Below are positions 8,342 through 17,393 of a DNA stretch of 64,000 bases, in pieces. The stretch is from the NCBI GenBank assembly GCA_027587225.1, contig JAPDDQ010000021.1, positions 1 to 64,000 on the forward strand, in the 5' to 3' direction. Source of the stretch: Solirubrobacter taibaiensis. Its GTDB lineage: Bacteria > Actinomycetota > Thermoleophilia > Solirubrobacterales > Solirubrobacteraceae. The translations under genes and the position numbers were made by a program. The notes under the pieces were generated by a model, which was given only the letters and a program-made list of their open reading frames with translations, was not told the origin of the DNA and ran no database searches. Within the stretch, counting starts at the first letter, position 1, and every line of letters starts with the position of its first letter.

Positions 8342-9394
8342 CGAGTCGTACACCCGCGCCGTGCCCGCCACCTGGCGGTCCACGGTGAAGTGCTCCGCGT
8401 GGCGTCGACGTGAAGCCGCGCTCATGCGCGCGCGCCGCTCGGGGTCCTGGAGCAGCTCGATGATCGCCGCGGCCAGCGCTTCCGGCTCACGCGGCGGGAC
8501 CCGGATGCCGGTCTCCGGCACGACCGACTCGCCCGTCCCACCCACGGCGGAGACCACCTGCGGGACCCCGCACGCCATGGCCTCGAGCGGACCGATCGGG
8601 AACGCCTCCCAGTTCGACGACAGCACGTACGCGTCGAGCCCGTTGAGGTAGCGCGCGGGCGGCGGCACGAACGGGTCGTGCCACTCGACGTCGAGGCCCA
8701 GGTCGCGAGCCTGCTGGTGGAGCTCCTCGCGCAACGGGCCCTCGCCCGCGACCACGAGCCGCGCCTCGGGGACCGCCTTGAGCACGAGCGGCATCGCGTC
8801 GAGCAGCACGTCGATGCGCTTCGCCCGCCGCAGGGTGGACACCGCACCGATGACCAGTCCGCCCGGCGCGATCGCCGACTCCACCTCCGGTGCGGGCGGG
8901 GAGCCGTTGTGGACCACTTCAAGTCGCGCTTTCAACCCGTTCTTCCGAGCCAGATCCCGCTCGAACTCGCAGACGCAGACCGTCGCGTCGGTGAACGGAT
9001 CCAGCGCCCGTTCCATCACCACGCCGAACTTCCGCCGCGCTTCCGACATCTCCCCGACGAACGGGAACCCGTGCGGCGTGTACACGCTCGGCAGCCGCCG
9101 GAGCTTCGCCGCGACCCGCCCGATCACGCCGGACTTCGCGGAGTGCGAGTGCACGAGGTCGAAGCCGTCAAGCGCGCGGTAGAGCCGTCCCAGCGACCGC
9201 GCGTCCTCGTGCGGGTGCGAGTAGTCACGCCGGAACGGCAGCACCCGCATGGGCAGCTCGGCGGCGTACTTGAACTCCGCGGGCGCGAACAGCACCGCCT
9301 CGTGCCCGTGCGCGGGCAGCCCGCGCATGAGGTGGAAGACATGCTCGGCGACGCCCCCGTCGGGTGGCTCGCAGACGATCGCTATGCGGGCCAC
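8327..9394 (-). CDS. Glycosyltransferase family 4 protein
   Basis: 355 residues from a GTG at 9394 opening MARIAIVCEPPDGGVAEHVF, the GT4 donor-domain glycine-rich start. The C-terminal domain has GAVSTLRRAKRIDVLLDAM and the EX7E-type motif NWEAFPIGPLEAMACGVPQVVS that binds the nucleotide sugar. It follows the GT-B fold and probably adds a sugar to the lipid-linked repeat unit. A strong -10 TAGAAT ends 8 nt before the GTG, so the message is probably leaderless; in-frame codons further upstream lie beyond that promoter and run through a palindrome. The 3' end overlaps the convergent phosphatase by 15 bp. Confidence 0.92.
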   Translation of the reverse strand: MARIAIVCEPPDGGVAEHVFHLMRGLPAHGHEAVLFAPAEFKYAAELPMRVLPFRRDYSHPHEDARSLGRLYRALDGFDLVHSHSAKSGVIGRVAAKLRRLPSVYTPHGFPFVGEMSEARRKFGVVMERALDPFTDATVCVCEFERDLARKNGLKARLEVVHNGSPPAPEVESAIAPGGLVIGAVSTLRRAKRIDVLLDAMPLVLKAVPEARLVVAGEGPLREELHQQARDLGLDVEWHDPFVPPPARYLNGLDAYVLSSNWEAFPIGPLEAMACGVPQVVSAVGGTGESVVPETGIRVPPREPEALAAAIIELLQDPERRARMSAASRRRHAEHFTVDRQVAGTARVYDSLLRR

Positions 9395-9406
9395 GACCGC
9401 GAATTC

Positions 9407-9429
9407 TAAAGAGGGACAGTCCCTCTTTA
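9407..9429. repeat. Perfect 23-bp palindrome (11-bp arms)
   Basis: TAAAGAGGGAC, one central base, then its exact complement. It lies just after the stop of the glycoside-hydrolase-like gene (minus strand, 9427) and upstream of the glycosyltransferase promoter; its right edge overlaps that stop codon and its left edge the -10 box. As RNA it could fold with an 8-bp stem and a 5-nt loop followed by a short U stretch, so it may be a terminator. An operator or a REP-type palindrome is also possible. Confidence 0.6.
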
Positions 9430-11055
9430 AGAACGGCGGGCGGAAAAGGTGCGGTAGGAGGAGCGCGAGGCCTTCGCGGTCTTGGTGCCGGCGAAGCGCG
9501 CTTGGACGCGGTGGTTGCCCGCCGCGGCGGTGAGCGTCTTCGCGAACGAGCCGTCCTTCTTCAGCGGCGCGGCGACCGTGCGGACGGTCTTCCACTTCCC
9601 GCTGGTCTTGCGCTGGATGACGAGCTTGACCTTGCCGCTCGTGGCGCCGGCGACGCGGCCGGAGATCTTCACGCGCTTGCCGCTGACGCGGGAGATCGAC
9701 GCGGACGTCCCGCCGCCGCCGGTCTTGCTGGAGATCGACGCGGTCGGAGCACCCGACGGAGCCGGGGGCGTCGGGGTCGGCGTCGGGGTGGCGGTCGGAG
9801 TCGGGACGTTCGGCGCGGTCGGGGCGTCGATCGTCGTCTCGGTCTTCGCCGGCGGCTGCGGGGTGACCGGCACCGGCGGAGCGGCGACGGACGTGCGCAA
9901 CAGCACGGCGCCGGTACCCGGGGCCAGCGTCACGGCCGACCGCTCGACACCGTCGACGTCGCGGTAGCCGGCGCCCAAGGACACGGTCTGCGTGGAGGTG
10001 TCGGGGGTGTTGAGCAGCACGGTGCCGCGCGTGAAGTCACGCCGGATCACGCCGTTGGGCAGGTCGTAGCGGGCGCCGAGGGCCTCGCCGAGGTCGGTGT
10101 CGTAGCCGGCCCACCAATCGTCGGGCGTGCCCGCCTGGTAGTTGCCCATCGCGTCGCGGCCCTCGGAGATCAGGAAGTAGCCGGCCAGACCGTACACGCG
10201 CTCGGCGTGCGTCGGCGCCGAGGCGTCCATCACGACGCCCTTGCCCTTGGCGTGCAGGCGATCGATCAGCTTCAGGAGCGTCCGCAGGGACACGACGCCT
10301 TCACCGCCGCGCAGGCCGGAGTCGTTGATGCCGCGCTCGATCTCGATCAGGTCGGCGGCGTTGTGCTGACGCTGGATGTACGGGTCGGCGTCGCCGTCGA
10401 ACCACAGCGAGTTGTGGACGATCTCGGCGGTGGGGATCTCGCGCCGGATCTGCTCCATGAACTCGGCCATGTACCGGCGCCACGACTGATCGTTCATCGG
10501 CGATCCGGTGCGCGGATCGATCGGCCACTGCAGATTGCCGTTGCCGTCGGAGATCCGCAGCTGCATGTTCACGTCGTCGACGAACAGGCCCTTGTAGCCC
10601 TTCTGGATGTCGCCCTTGGCGTCGGCGATCCACGCCGCGCGGTACGCCGGGGAGCCGATGTCGCCGGCGAACTGCGTACAGGTCCCACCGCCGCAGGCGT
10701 ACCAGATGTAGAGCTTGCGGCCCTGGGCGTCGCGCAGGTACCAGTCCTCGGGCTTGGGGGCGTTCGGATAGATCGCCATCGCGTTGCGATATGACCACGC
10801 GCCGCTGTACCACGCGGTGCGCGAGTCGAAGTAGGGCGAATACGTGCGCATCCGCCAGTACTTGGTGCGCATCCACGCCTGCTGCGCCGGCGTCGGTGCC
10901 TGCGTGAAGCGATCGAAGGAGGAGTCGGCGGCCCGCGCGAAGTGGATCAGGCCGGCCCGGTCACGTGCCGGGGCAGCGCCCAGTGCCGCGTCGGTGCAGC
11001 CCAGGATGCTGAGGGCACACAGAAGACTGACCATCACTCGACCGGGGCGGGACAC
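9427..11055 (-). CDS. Secreted glycoside-hydrolase-like protein (paralogue of 24174-25742)
   Basis: 542 residues. A signal peptide ends near LSILGC, a weak lipobox, so lipoprotein anchoring is possible. Residues about 60-360 look like a TIM-barrel glycosidase: WMRTKYWRMRTYSPYF, RAAWIADAKGDIQKGYKGLFVDDVNM (acidic residues at a strand end) and DASAPTHAERVYGLAGYFLI. A Pro/Thr-rich TPTPTPTP linker (about 410-440) leads to a C-terminal beta domain (KVKLVIQRKTSGKWKTV). A hypothetical glycosyl hydrolase (GHL-like) is the best fit. Its position in the locus suggests it cuts or remodels the exported polysaccharide. Substrate and catalytic residues are unproven. Confidence 0.75.
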   Translation of the reverse strand: MSRPGRVMVSLLCALSILGCTDAALGAAPARDRAGLIHFARAADSSFDRFTQAPTPAQQAWMRTKYWRMRTYSPYFDSRTAWYSGAWSYRNAMAIYPNAPKPEDWYLRDAQGRKLYIWYACGGGTCTQFAGDIGSPAYRAAWIADAKGDIQKGYKGLFVDDVNMQLRISDGNGNLQWPIDPRTGSPMNDQSWRRYMAEFMEQIRREIPTAEIVHNSLWFDGDADPYIQRQHNAADLIEIERGINDSGLRGGEGVVSLRTLLKLIDRLHAKGKGVVMDASAPTHAERVYGLAGYFLISEGRDAMGNYQAGTPDDWWAGYDTDLGEALGARYDLPNGVIRRDFTRGTVLLNTPDTSTQTVSLGAGYRDVDGVERSAVTLAPGTGAVLLRTSVAAPPVPVTPQPPAKTETTIDAPTAPNVPTPTATPTPTPTPPAPSGAPTASISSKTGGGGTSASISRVSGKRVKISGRVAGATSGKVKLVIQRKTSGKWKTVRTVAAPLKKDGSFAKTLTAAAGNHRVQARFAGTKTAKASRSSYRTFSARRS

Positions 11056-11113
11056 ACCCCGTTGATCGACAGCGAACGCACAGTCTTAACGAAGGTGACA
11101 GGATCGGCATCGG

Positions 11114-12190
11114 ATGATGCGGATTCTGTTCATTGCGCCATATGGAGGTTTGGGCGGCTCGGAGAACGTGTTGGTGAACGTCCTGGAGCGCCTGGACCGG
11201 ACCCGTTTCGAGCCCCAGGTGCTCTTGCTCGAGCAAGGGCCGCTGGACGACCGGGTCCGCGAACTCGGCATCCCGACGCTCGTCCAGCACCTCCCGGGCA
11301 AGGCCGGGGTGGCGCGGTTCCCGGCGGCGGCGCATCGCATCCCCGGCCCCGTCGACGTCATCCACGCCAACGGCGGCAAGGCCGCGGTCTACGGCCTCGC
11401 GCTCCGGCGCCGGCTCGGCGCGCCCCTGATCTGGATGAAGCACGACCACTCCTACGAGGGCCGCCTGACCCACGCCCTCGGCGCCCGCTGCGACCACGTG
11501 GTGTGCGTCTCGCGCGCGATGGCCCGGGCGTTCGACGATCTCCCCGAGGACCGGGTGTCGGTCATCTACCCCGGCGTGATCCTGCGCGACCTCGAGCCGG
11601 TCGAGGGCACCACGCCGACGATCGTGTCCGTCGGGCGCATGGACCCGTTCAAGGGCTTCGACGAGCTGCTCAAGGCCGCCGCGCAACTGCGTGCGGAGGG
11701 CGTGGAGCTCGCCGTCCGCCTGGCCGGCCCGCAAGACCGCGTGCACACCGAGACGCAACGCGAGCTCCAGGCGCTCGCCGACTCGCTCGGCCTCGGCGGC
11801 GAGAACGTGGGCTGGGCCGATGACCTTGACGAGGTCTACGCCATGGCCCGCGTCGTCGCGCTCGCGAGCAAGCCCAAGGGCGCAGGGGGTGCCCCCGGGG
11901 AGGGTGCGCCGCTCGTGCTGATGGAGGCGATGGGCGCCGCCCGGCCGGTCGTCGGCACCGACATGCCGGGCATCGCGGAGGTGATCGCCGACTGCGGATC
12001 GCTCGTCGGCCCGCCCACCGCCGACAACTTCGCGAAGGCCCTCAAGCCCTACCTGCAGGACCCCGCACTAGCGGCCCGGACCGGCGCCAAAGGGCGGATC
12101 CGCGTCGAGCGGCTCATGACGCTCGACCGGACGGTCGCCGAGTTGTCGGCGCTCTACTCACGACTGGCCGCAGAACCCGCGATACGGTAA
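11114..12190 (+). CDS. Glycosyltransferase family 4 protein
   Basis: 358 residues. It opens MMRILFIAPYGGLGGSENVL, the GT-B acceptor-domain loop. The donor half has IVSVGRMDPFKGFDELLKA and EGAPLVLMEAMGAARPVVGTD, the EX7E motif region. ATG at 11117 is an equal alternative start. No strong Shine-Dalgarno is visible. It precedes the kinase gene by 9 bp on the same strand and probably shares its transcript. The sugar and linkage are unknown. Confidence 0.92.
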   Translation: MMRILFIAPYGGLGGSENVLVNVLERLDRTRFEPQVLLLEQGPLDDRVRELGIPTLVQHLPGKAGVARFPAAAHRIPGPVDVIHANGGKAAVYGLALRRRLGAPLIWMKHDHSYEGRLTHALGARCDHVVCVSRAMARAFDDLPEDRVSVIYPGVILRDLEPVEGTTPTIVSVGRMDPFKGFDELLKAAAQLRAEGVELAVRLAGPQDRVHTETQRELQALADSLGLGGENVGWADDLDEVYAMARVVALASKPKGAGGAPGEGAPLVLMEAMGAARPVVGTDMPGIAEVIADCGSLVGPPTADNFAKALKPYLQDPALAARTGAKGRIRVERLMTLDRTVAELSALYSRLAAEPAIR

Positions 12191-12199
12191 CTACGCACA

Positions 12200-13774
12200 A
12201 TGGCTCAGCACGCCGACCCGCCCGAGCTGGTTTCCCGTACACCTTCTCGCCGCCAGACCGGTGCTGGGGAAGAGCCGGTCGAGGTCCGCCGCTACATCGA
12301 CGCCATTCGGCGCGCGCGCTGGCTGATCGCCTCGATCGTGGTCTTGCTCACGGGCGTCGTCGTCGGCGTCTCGGTGAGCCTGCCGAGCCGCTACGAGGCC
12401 ACGGCGAGCATCGTCCGCCAGGTCAACACGAGCGGGTTCGAGAGCGTGGACGTGAGCGTCGTCCAGCGTGAGCTGGCGACGATCGGCCAGCTGATGTTGA
12501 CCTTCAACGTGCTCGACGCCGCGGCTCGCAAGCTGCCCGGCGAGAGCTACGAGTCCCTGTACAAGAACGTCGAGTCCAGCGTCGACCCGGACGCGAACCT
12601 CGTGTTCGTCACCGCGAAGGCGGGCGACGCGCGGTCGGCGGCGAGGATCGCCAACCAGGTCGCGCAGACGTTCGTGGACGAGCAGGCGGCGGTCGAGAAG
12701 CGCCAGCTCGAGGCCGCACGCGCCAACTTGCTCGAGGAGCAGAACCGGCTGCGCGGCACCACGGGCGCGGACTCCCAGCTGCAGGCCATCCAGCAGCGCC
12801 TGTCCGAGCTGGGTGTCGCACTCGCGGCCGCCGGCACCGAGCTGGGCATCGCCGAGCGCGCCACGCCGCCGGAGGAGCGCGCCTCGCCAAAGCCGGTCCG
12901 CAACGGCGTGCTCGCCGTCTTCCTCGGCCTGTTCATCGGCGTCCTCGTCGCGCTCGGCCGTGACCAGCTCGTCCCGCGCGTGTCCAGCCAGCGCGAGCTC
13001 AGCCGCCTGATGGACCTCCCGCTGCTGGCGAGCATCCCGTACGTGAACCGCCGCTTCGGCCTGCGCCCGAAGGTGCTGTCCGGGATCGAGTACGAGACCT
13101 ACCAGTCGCTCGCGGCGAGTGTGCGGTTCGCGCTCCCGCCGACCGACGAGCCACGACTCGTGCTCGTCACCAGCGCCCTGCACGCCGAAGGCAAGAGCAC
13201 GGTCTGCGCGCGGCTCGGCGCCGCGCTCGCCCAGGCCGGGCAGCGCACGCTGCTCGTGTCCGCCGACCTGCGCTGGCCGACGCTGCACGAGCAGGTCGAG
13301 GGCCCGCTCGCGCCCGGTCTGACGGACGTGCTGCAGCAGCTCGAGCGCCACGACAACCCGGACTCCGTCCGCCACCAGCTCGAGAGCGCAATCGTCCCGG
13401 TCACCGACCAGTCGCGCCGCGGCACGCTGCACTTCCTGCCTTCCGGCAACAAGGTCTCCGACCCCGCGCGGCTGCTCACCGGGCCGTCGCTGGACTCGCT
13501 GGCCGCCGCGCTGATCGACCTCGACTACACGTACATCCTCGTGGACTCGGCGCCGATCCTCGGCATCGCCGACAGCCTCAGCCTGGCCCGCGCACTGCAC
13601 CACGTGCTGTTCGTCGGTCGCTTGGACCGGCTCACGCTGGACACGATCTTCGACGCCCGCGAGATGCTCGACCGCTTTGACACCGAGCCGCTGGGCATGG
13701 TCGTCGTCGGCGCCCGCGGCGAAGCGTCGCCGTACTACCTCACGGCCGCGCGCCCGACTCTCGACGAGAGCTGA
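12200..13774 (+). CDS. Wzc/CpsCD-type chain-length regulator and tyrosine kinase
   Basis: 524 residues. Seen: an N-terminal Wzz domain with the first membrane helix (about 42-62, ARWLIASIVVLLTGVVVGV), an extracytoplasmic coiled-coil stretch, a second helix (about 236-252) and a cytoplasmic BY-kinase domain with Walker A (LHAEGKST), Walker A' (LLVSADLRWP) and Walker B (YILVDSAPI). It should control polymer length and export and autophosphorylate on C-terminal tyrosines. The tail is unusually poor in tyrosine, with only one YY pair near the end (SPYYLTAARP). The last 40 bp overlap the convergent polymerase gene. Confidence 0.93.
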   Translation: MAQHADPPELVSRTPSRRQTGAGEEPVEVRRYIDAIRRARWLIASIVVLLTGVVVGVSVSLPSRYEATASIVRQVNTSGFESVDVSVVQRELATIGQLMLTFNVLDAAARKLPGESYESLYKNVESSVDPDANLVFVTAKAGDARSAARIANQVAQTFVDEQAAVEKRQLEAARANLLEEQNRLRGTTGADSQLQAIQQRLSELGVALAAAGTELGIAERATPPEERASPKPVRNGVLAVFLGLFIGVLVALGRDQLVPRVSSQRELSRLMDLPLLASIPYVNRRFGLRPKVLSGIEYETYQSLAASVRFALPPTDEPRLVLVTSALHAEGKSTVCARLGAALAQAGQRTLLVSADLRWPTLHEQVEGPLAPGLTDVLQQLERHDNPDSVRHQLESAIVPVTDQSRRGTLHFLPSGNKVSDPARLLTGPSLDSLAAALIDLDYTYILVDSAPILGIADSLSLARALHHVLFVGRLDRLTLDTIFDAREMLDRFDTEPLGMVVVGARGEASPYYLTAARPTLDES

Positions 13775-15117
13775 GACCGCACGCCGCGGGCGTGCGTGCC
13801 GGCCCAGATCAGGCCGGCGAGAAGGAACAGGTGCCGCCAGTGGAGCGTGTCCACGACGAACGAGTTGGCGAGCATCCCGCACCACGCCGCCAGCAGCGGC
13901 GCTGAGCCGATCCCGTAGGTGTCGCGCCCGAGCACCGCGTTGCGCCCGGCCAGGAGCAGCGTGCCGAGCATGATGCCGAGCAATGTCACCAGCCCCATCA
14001 CGCCCTGCTCCGCGAGCGCGCGGACGTACGTCGAGTGCGTCGAGAGCGGCGAGACGAGCTCGAACTGCCCAGGCCCGATCCCGATCGGCCGTTCCTCCGC
14101 GAGCTGCAGCCCGAAGGCCTGCGCGCCGAAGCGGTCGTTGTCGTAGCTCTGGAACTGCGCCCGCTCCTCGAGGAAGCCGAGTGAACCGGACGCGTACACG
14201 GCCCACACGGTCACTGCTCCGCCGACCAGCACGACCAGGAAGAACAGCAACGCACGCTTGGACCCGCCACGCCGCAACGACACCGCGACCGTCATCACGA
14301 CGATGCCGATGACGAGGTTCAGCCACGCGCCCCGCGAGAACGAGAACAGGATGCCGGCGGCGAGGAAGCCGAAGCAGAAGATCTGGGTCGGCCGGTTGAG
14401 CCGCAGTAGGCGCGGGTTGAGGCTCTCCTGCGCGAGGATCAGCGCCGCCGGGATGAGGTACGGGCCGTAGACGTTGGGGTCCTTGAACAGCCCACGGGCG
14501 CGTTCGAAGTCCGGGCTCAGGAGCAGGGTCGAGAACGGGAAGCTCACGTAGAGCGCGATCGTCGAGATCACCGCGATCGCGACCGCACTGGCGATATAGG
14601 CCTTGATCACCAGCCGGGCGCGCCGCTCGGAGTCCACGTAGCCGCAGATCCAGAAACCGATCGCGATGCAGTAGACCGTCACCGCCATGTACCGCGCCGC
14701 GATGTTGGACTCCAGCGCCTCCATGCTCGAGAGCAGGTTGAGCGCGACGAACAGCAGGCACATCGCCAGCATCGAGAGCGGGACGCGCCGCAGCTCCAGC
14801 CGATTCGTCACAGCCGCGACCGCGATCACGATCGCCAGCACCGCGTCCACGGGCGCCGGTTCCGCGCGCACGACCGGCAGCAGCAGGATGCCCAGCGCGA
14901 CCGCGGCGTCGTAGCGCAGGATCGACAGCGCGAGCACGGCAACGAGGCCGATGCAGCCCGCCGCCACGAACAGCGGCGGGATCGGGTTGCGGCCGAGCTG
15001 GAACCCGATCGCGGCGCCGAGCACGAGCAGCAGCACCAGACCGGCGACATCGTTGAGCGGCCGGTGGAACCGCGCCGGGCGCTCGTCCTTGCGCCTAGAA
15101 GTGGCAACCGTGCTCAC
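13735..15117 (-). CDS. O-antigen ligase/polymerase family protein (Wzy-like)
   Basis: 460 residues, about twelve predicted helices. The large periplasmic-type loop carries RPIGIGPGQFELVSPLSTHSTYVRALAEQGVMG, the region matching the O-antigen ligase family. No TPR tail is present, unlike the protein at 4080-6062, so this is the likelier repeat-unit polymerase. The start is a GTG at 15117 with TAGTCT ending 6 nt upstream (leaderless). The 3' end runs antisense into the last 13 codons of the kinase gene. Which of the two homologues polymerises and which ligates cannot be told from sequence. Confidence 0.88.
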   Translation of the reverse strand: MSTVATSRRKDERPARFHRPLNDVAGLVLLLVLGAAIGFQLGRNPIPPLFVAAGCIGLVAVLALSILRYDAAVALGILLLPVVRAEPAPVDAVLAIVIAVAAVTNRLELRRVPLSMLAMCLLFVALNLLSSMEALESNIAARYMAVTVYCIAIGFWICGYVDSERRARLVIKAYIASAVAIAVISTIALYVSFPFSTLLLSPDFERARGLFKDPNVYGPYLIPAALILAQESLNPRLLRLNRPTQIFCFGFLAAGILFSFSRGAWLNLVIGIVVMTVAVSLRRGGSKRALLFFLVVLVGGAVTVWAVYASGSLGFLEERAQFQSYDNDRFGAQAFGLQLAEERPIGIGPGQFELVSPLSTHSTYVRALAEQGVMGLVTLLGIMLGTLLLAGRNAVLGRDTYGIGSAPLLAAWCGMLANSFVVDTLHWRHLFLLAGLIWAGTHARGVRSQLSSRVGRAAVR

Positions 15118-15122
15118 AGCGT

Positions 15123-15129
15123 CAGACTA
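15123..15129. promoter_or_regulatory. Overlapping divergent -10 boxes, polymerase / flippase
   Basis: Only 18 bp separate the GTG at 15117 (minus) and the ATG at 15136 (plus). On the minus strand TAGTCT (15129-15124) ends 6 nt before the GTG. On the plus strand CAGACT (15123-15128) ends 7 nt before the ATG. The two boxes share five base pairs, so both genes are probably transcribed leaderlessly from one bidirectional element. Confidence 0.55.
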
Positions 15130-15135
15130 GAGGGG

Positions 15136-16584
15136 ATGGCTGGGACGCGTTCCGCGCAAGGTCGTGTCGCGACCAACACGATTGCCCGTGCCGCCGGGGA
15201 AGCGGTGGCGAAGATCGGTTCGCTCGTGTTCTACGTCCTGCTCGCGCGCGAGCTCGGCCGCGAGGACTACGGCACGTTCGTGTTCGCGCTCACGCTCACC
15301 GGCACGCTGCTGATCGGCGCGGGGTTCGGCACGGACGAGCTGATCGCGCGCGAGGTGGCGCGCAACCGCTCCGCCGCCGGCCGGTACCTGAGCGACGTCG
15401 CGGGGCTGAAGGCGGGCACAAGCGTCGTGCTGCTCTCGATCGCGATGGCGGTGGTGTTCGTGGGCGACCACGACGCCGACGCGCGGCTGGCGACGCTGCT
15501 GGTCGGCCTGGGCGTGTGGGTCGAGGTGATGGCGCGCTCGTGGAACGCGATCTTCCAGGCGTACGAGCGCCTGGAGCTCGTGTCGGTGACGTTGATCGTG
15601 CAGCGCGGGCTCACCGCGATCCTCGGCATCGTCGTGCTGCTCTCCGGCGGCGGGCTCGTCGCCGCCGGCGCGGTCTACCTCGCCGGTGCACTCGTCGCCT
15701 TCGCGGTCACGGAGCTGATGTGGCGGCGCTTTACGCCCGCGACGCGCGTGCGCCCGTCCCGCGCCGGCGCCTGGACGCTGCTGCGCGCCGGGATCCCGAT
15801 CGGGGCCGCGGCGACGCTGTGGGTCGTGCTGTTGAAGGTGGACGTGCTGATGCTCGCCTTCCTGACCAACAACCAGGAGGTCGCCCTGTACGCAGCCGCC
15901 GCGCGCCTGGTCGAGGGCACCCAGTTCGTGGCCTGGGCGTTCAACGCGGCGATGCTGCCGTGGGTGGCGCTCACGACCGGTGCGGCGCTCGCCCGCGGCT
16001 ACATGCTCGGGCTCAAGCTCCTGGCGGCGGGGCTCATCCCGGTCGGCGCCATCCTCGCGTGCTTCGCGGAGCCGATCGTCGACCTGCTGTACGGCGACGA
16101 GTACGCCGGCGCCGCGGTGCCGCTCGCGCTGCTGGGCTGCACGGTCGCGCTCTACGGCCTGCAGTCGTTCTCGGGCACGCTGCTGATCGGTCGTGACTCG
16201 CCCGGCGTCCTTGTCCGCATCGCGGGCGCGGTCGTGCTCCAGAACATCGCGTGCAACCTGGTGGCGATCCCACTCTGGGGCGCCGACGGCGCCGCGGGCG
16301 TGGCGCTGAGCTCGTCCGTGCTGATGGCCACGCTGACGATCTGGTTCGGCACCCGGCGCACGCGCGCGTTCTCGGCGGTCCGGGCGTTCGGCGGGCCGCT
16401 GCTGGCCGGCGCGGCGCTCGTGGCCGTCGCCCTCGCGCTGCCGACGCTGCTGGGCGCGATCCTCGCCGGCCTGGCGTACGCGATCGTGCTGGCCGCGGTC
16501 GAGTTCACCCTCCACCGCGACGACGTGCGCACGTACCTGCAGGCGCTACCGACGAAGCGTCCAGACGCCGGCGCGGTCGAGTAG
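15136..16584 (+). CDS. Wzx-like polysaccharide flippase (MOP superfamily)
   Basis: 482 residues with about fourteen hydrophobic segments. The start ATG at 15136 gives MAGTRSAQGRVATNTIARAA, and early helices carry GSLVFYVLLARELGREDYGTFVFA, the usual opening of the polysaccharide biosynthesis (RfbX/Wzx) family. It moves undecaprenyl-linked repeat units across the membrane. It is located between the polymerase and a GT2 gene, and the 3' end overlaps the convergent GT2 by 39 bp. Confidence 0.92.
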   Translation: MAGTRSAQGRVATNTIARAAGEAVAKIGSLVFYVLLARELGREDYGTFVFALTLTGTLLIGAGFGTDELIAREVARNRSAAGRYLSDVAGLKAGTSVVLLSIAMAVVFVGDHDADARLATLLVGLGVWVEVMARSWNAIFQAYERLELVSVTLIVQRGLTAILGIVVLLSGGGLVAAGAVYLAGALVAFAVTELMWRRFTPATRVRPSRAGAWTLLRAGIPIGAAATLWVVLLKVDVLMLAFLTNNQEVALYAAAARLVEGTQFVAWAFNAAMLPWVALTTGAALARGYMLGLKLLAAGLIPVGAILACFAEPIVDLLYGDEYAGAAVPLALLGCTVALYGLQSFSGTLLIGRDSPGVLVRIAGAVVLQNIACNLVAIPLWGADGAAGVALSSSVLMATLTIWFGTRRTRAFSAVRAFGGPLLAGAALVAVALALPTLLGAILAGLAYAIVLAAVEFTLHRDDVRTYLQALPTKRPDAGAVE

Positions 16585-17382
16585 CGGCTTGAGCCAGCGC
16601 ACGAAGCCGATCAGCTTGCGGTCGCCGTACAGCACCGGGTAGAGCAGCTTGCGCGGCCGGGAGAGCGGCGAGCGGCGGCGGTGGGCGGCCAGGTCGGCGA
16701 ACAGGGGCCGGTGCAGACGCCGCAGCGCGGCGTAGATCTCGGCGTGCCGCCGACGGGCCTGCAGATCGAGCCCGGGCGCGTGCAGCCGCCGCCGGTAGAG
16801 CACGTCGTGCAGGTGCACCACCCGCGCGCCGCGCTCGGCCAGGTCCATCCACAGGTTCCAGTCCTCGTAGCCGCGATGCTCGGGCAGCGGGTCGCGCCAG
16901 CCGCCCGCCTGCTCCACCGCCGAGCGCCGGAACAGCGACGTGATCGCGTACTCGTTCGTGAACGCGATCCGGTACGGGTCGAGCGCATCGGGGACGGCGC
17001 GGACGATCGTGGCGTTGCCGAACTCCTCGTAGTCGCCGATCACCGCCGCCGCGTCCGGGTTGGCCTCCAGCAGGTCCGCGGCCCGGCTGATGCGACCGGG
17101 GATCGCGAGGTCGTCGGCGTCGAGCGGGAACACGAACGGCGCGGTCGTCTCGTTCAGCCCGGTGGTGCGCGCGGCCGCGGCGCCGCGATTCTCCATCCCG
17201 CGGATGACCCGGACCCCGCGCGCTTCCAGCTCGGCCAGCGCCTGTTGGGTCTCGGCGTCGTCGGACCGGTCGTCGACGACGATCAGCTCGAGCGGCTCCG
17301 GCTCCTGGAGGGACTCGATCGTCTCCAGGATGAGCCGCCCGGCGTTGAAACAGGGGACGATGACCGCCACGCGAGGTTGCAC
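16546..17382 (-). CDS. Glycosyltransferase family 2 protein
   Basis: 278 residues from a GTG at 17382. GT-A fold signatures: VAVIVPCFNAGRLILETIESL at the N-terminus, VVDDRSDD, ENRGAAAARTTGLN, the metal-binding PLDADDLAIPGRI, and the acceptor-domain GYEDWNLWMDLAERG. It is probably an assembly glycosyltransferase of the repeat unit. Only 11 bp separate its start from the divergent nucleotidyltransferase, so the two probably share a promoter region. Confidence 0.93.
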   Translation of the reverse strand: MQPRVAVIVPCFNAGRLILETIESLQEPEPLELIVVDDRSDDAETQQALAELEARGVRVIRGMENRGAAAARTTGLNETTAPFVFPLDADDLAIPGRISRAADLLEANPDAAAVIGDYEEFGNATIVRAVPDALDPYRIAFTNEYAITSLFRRSAVEQAGGWRDPLPEHRGYEDWNLWMDLAERGARVVHLHDVLYRRRLHAPGLDLQARRRHAEIYAALRRLHRPLFADLAAHRRRSPLSRPRKLLYPVLYGDRKLIGFVRWLKPLLDRAGVWTLRR

Positions 17383-17393
17383 GGTGCGTAAGG

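Noticed and set aside
9720..9900. Short direct repeats in the glycoside-hydrolase-like gene, at first sight a repeat array
   Set aside because: They encode a TPTPTP-type linker in frame; no spacer structure, so not a CRISPR or independent repeat.
12191..14761. 856-codon minus-strand open frame across the kinase and polymerase genes
   Set aside because: Arg/Ala/Gly-rich translation with no domain; a product of GC bias opposite the kinase and out of frame in the polymerase.
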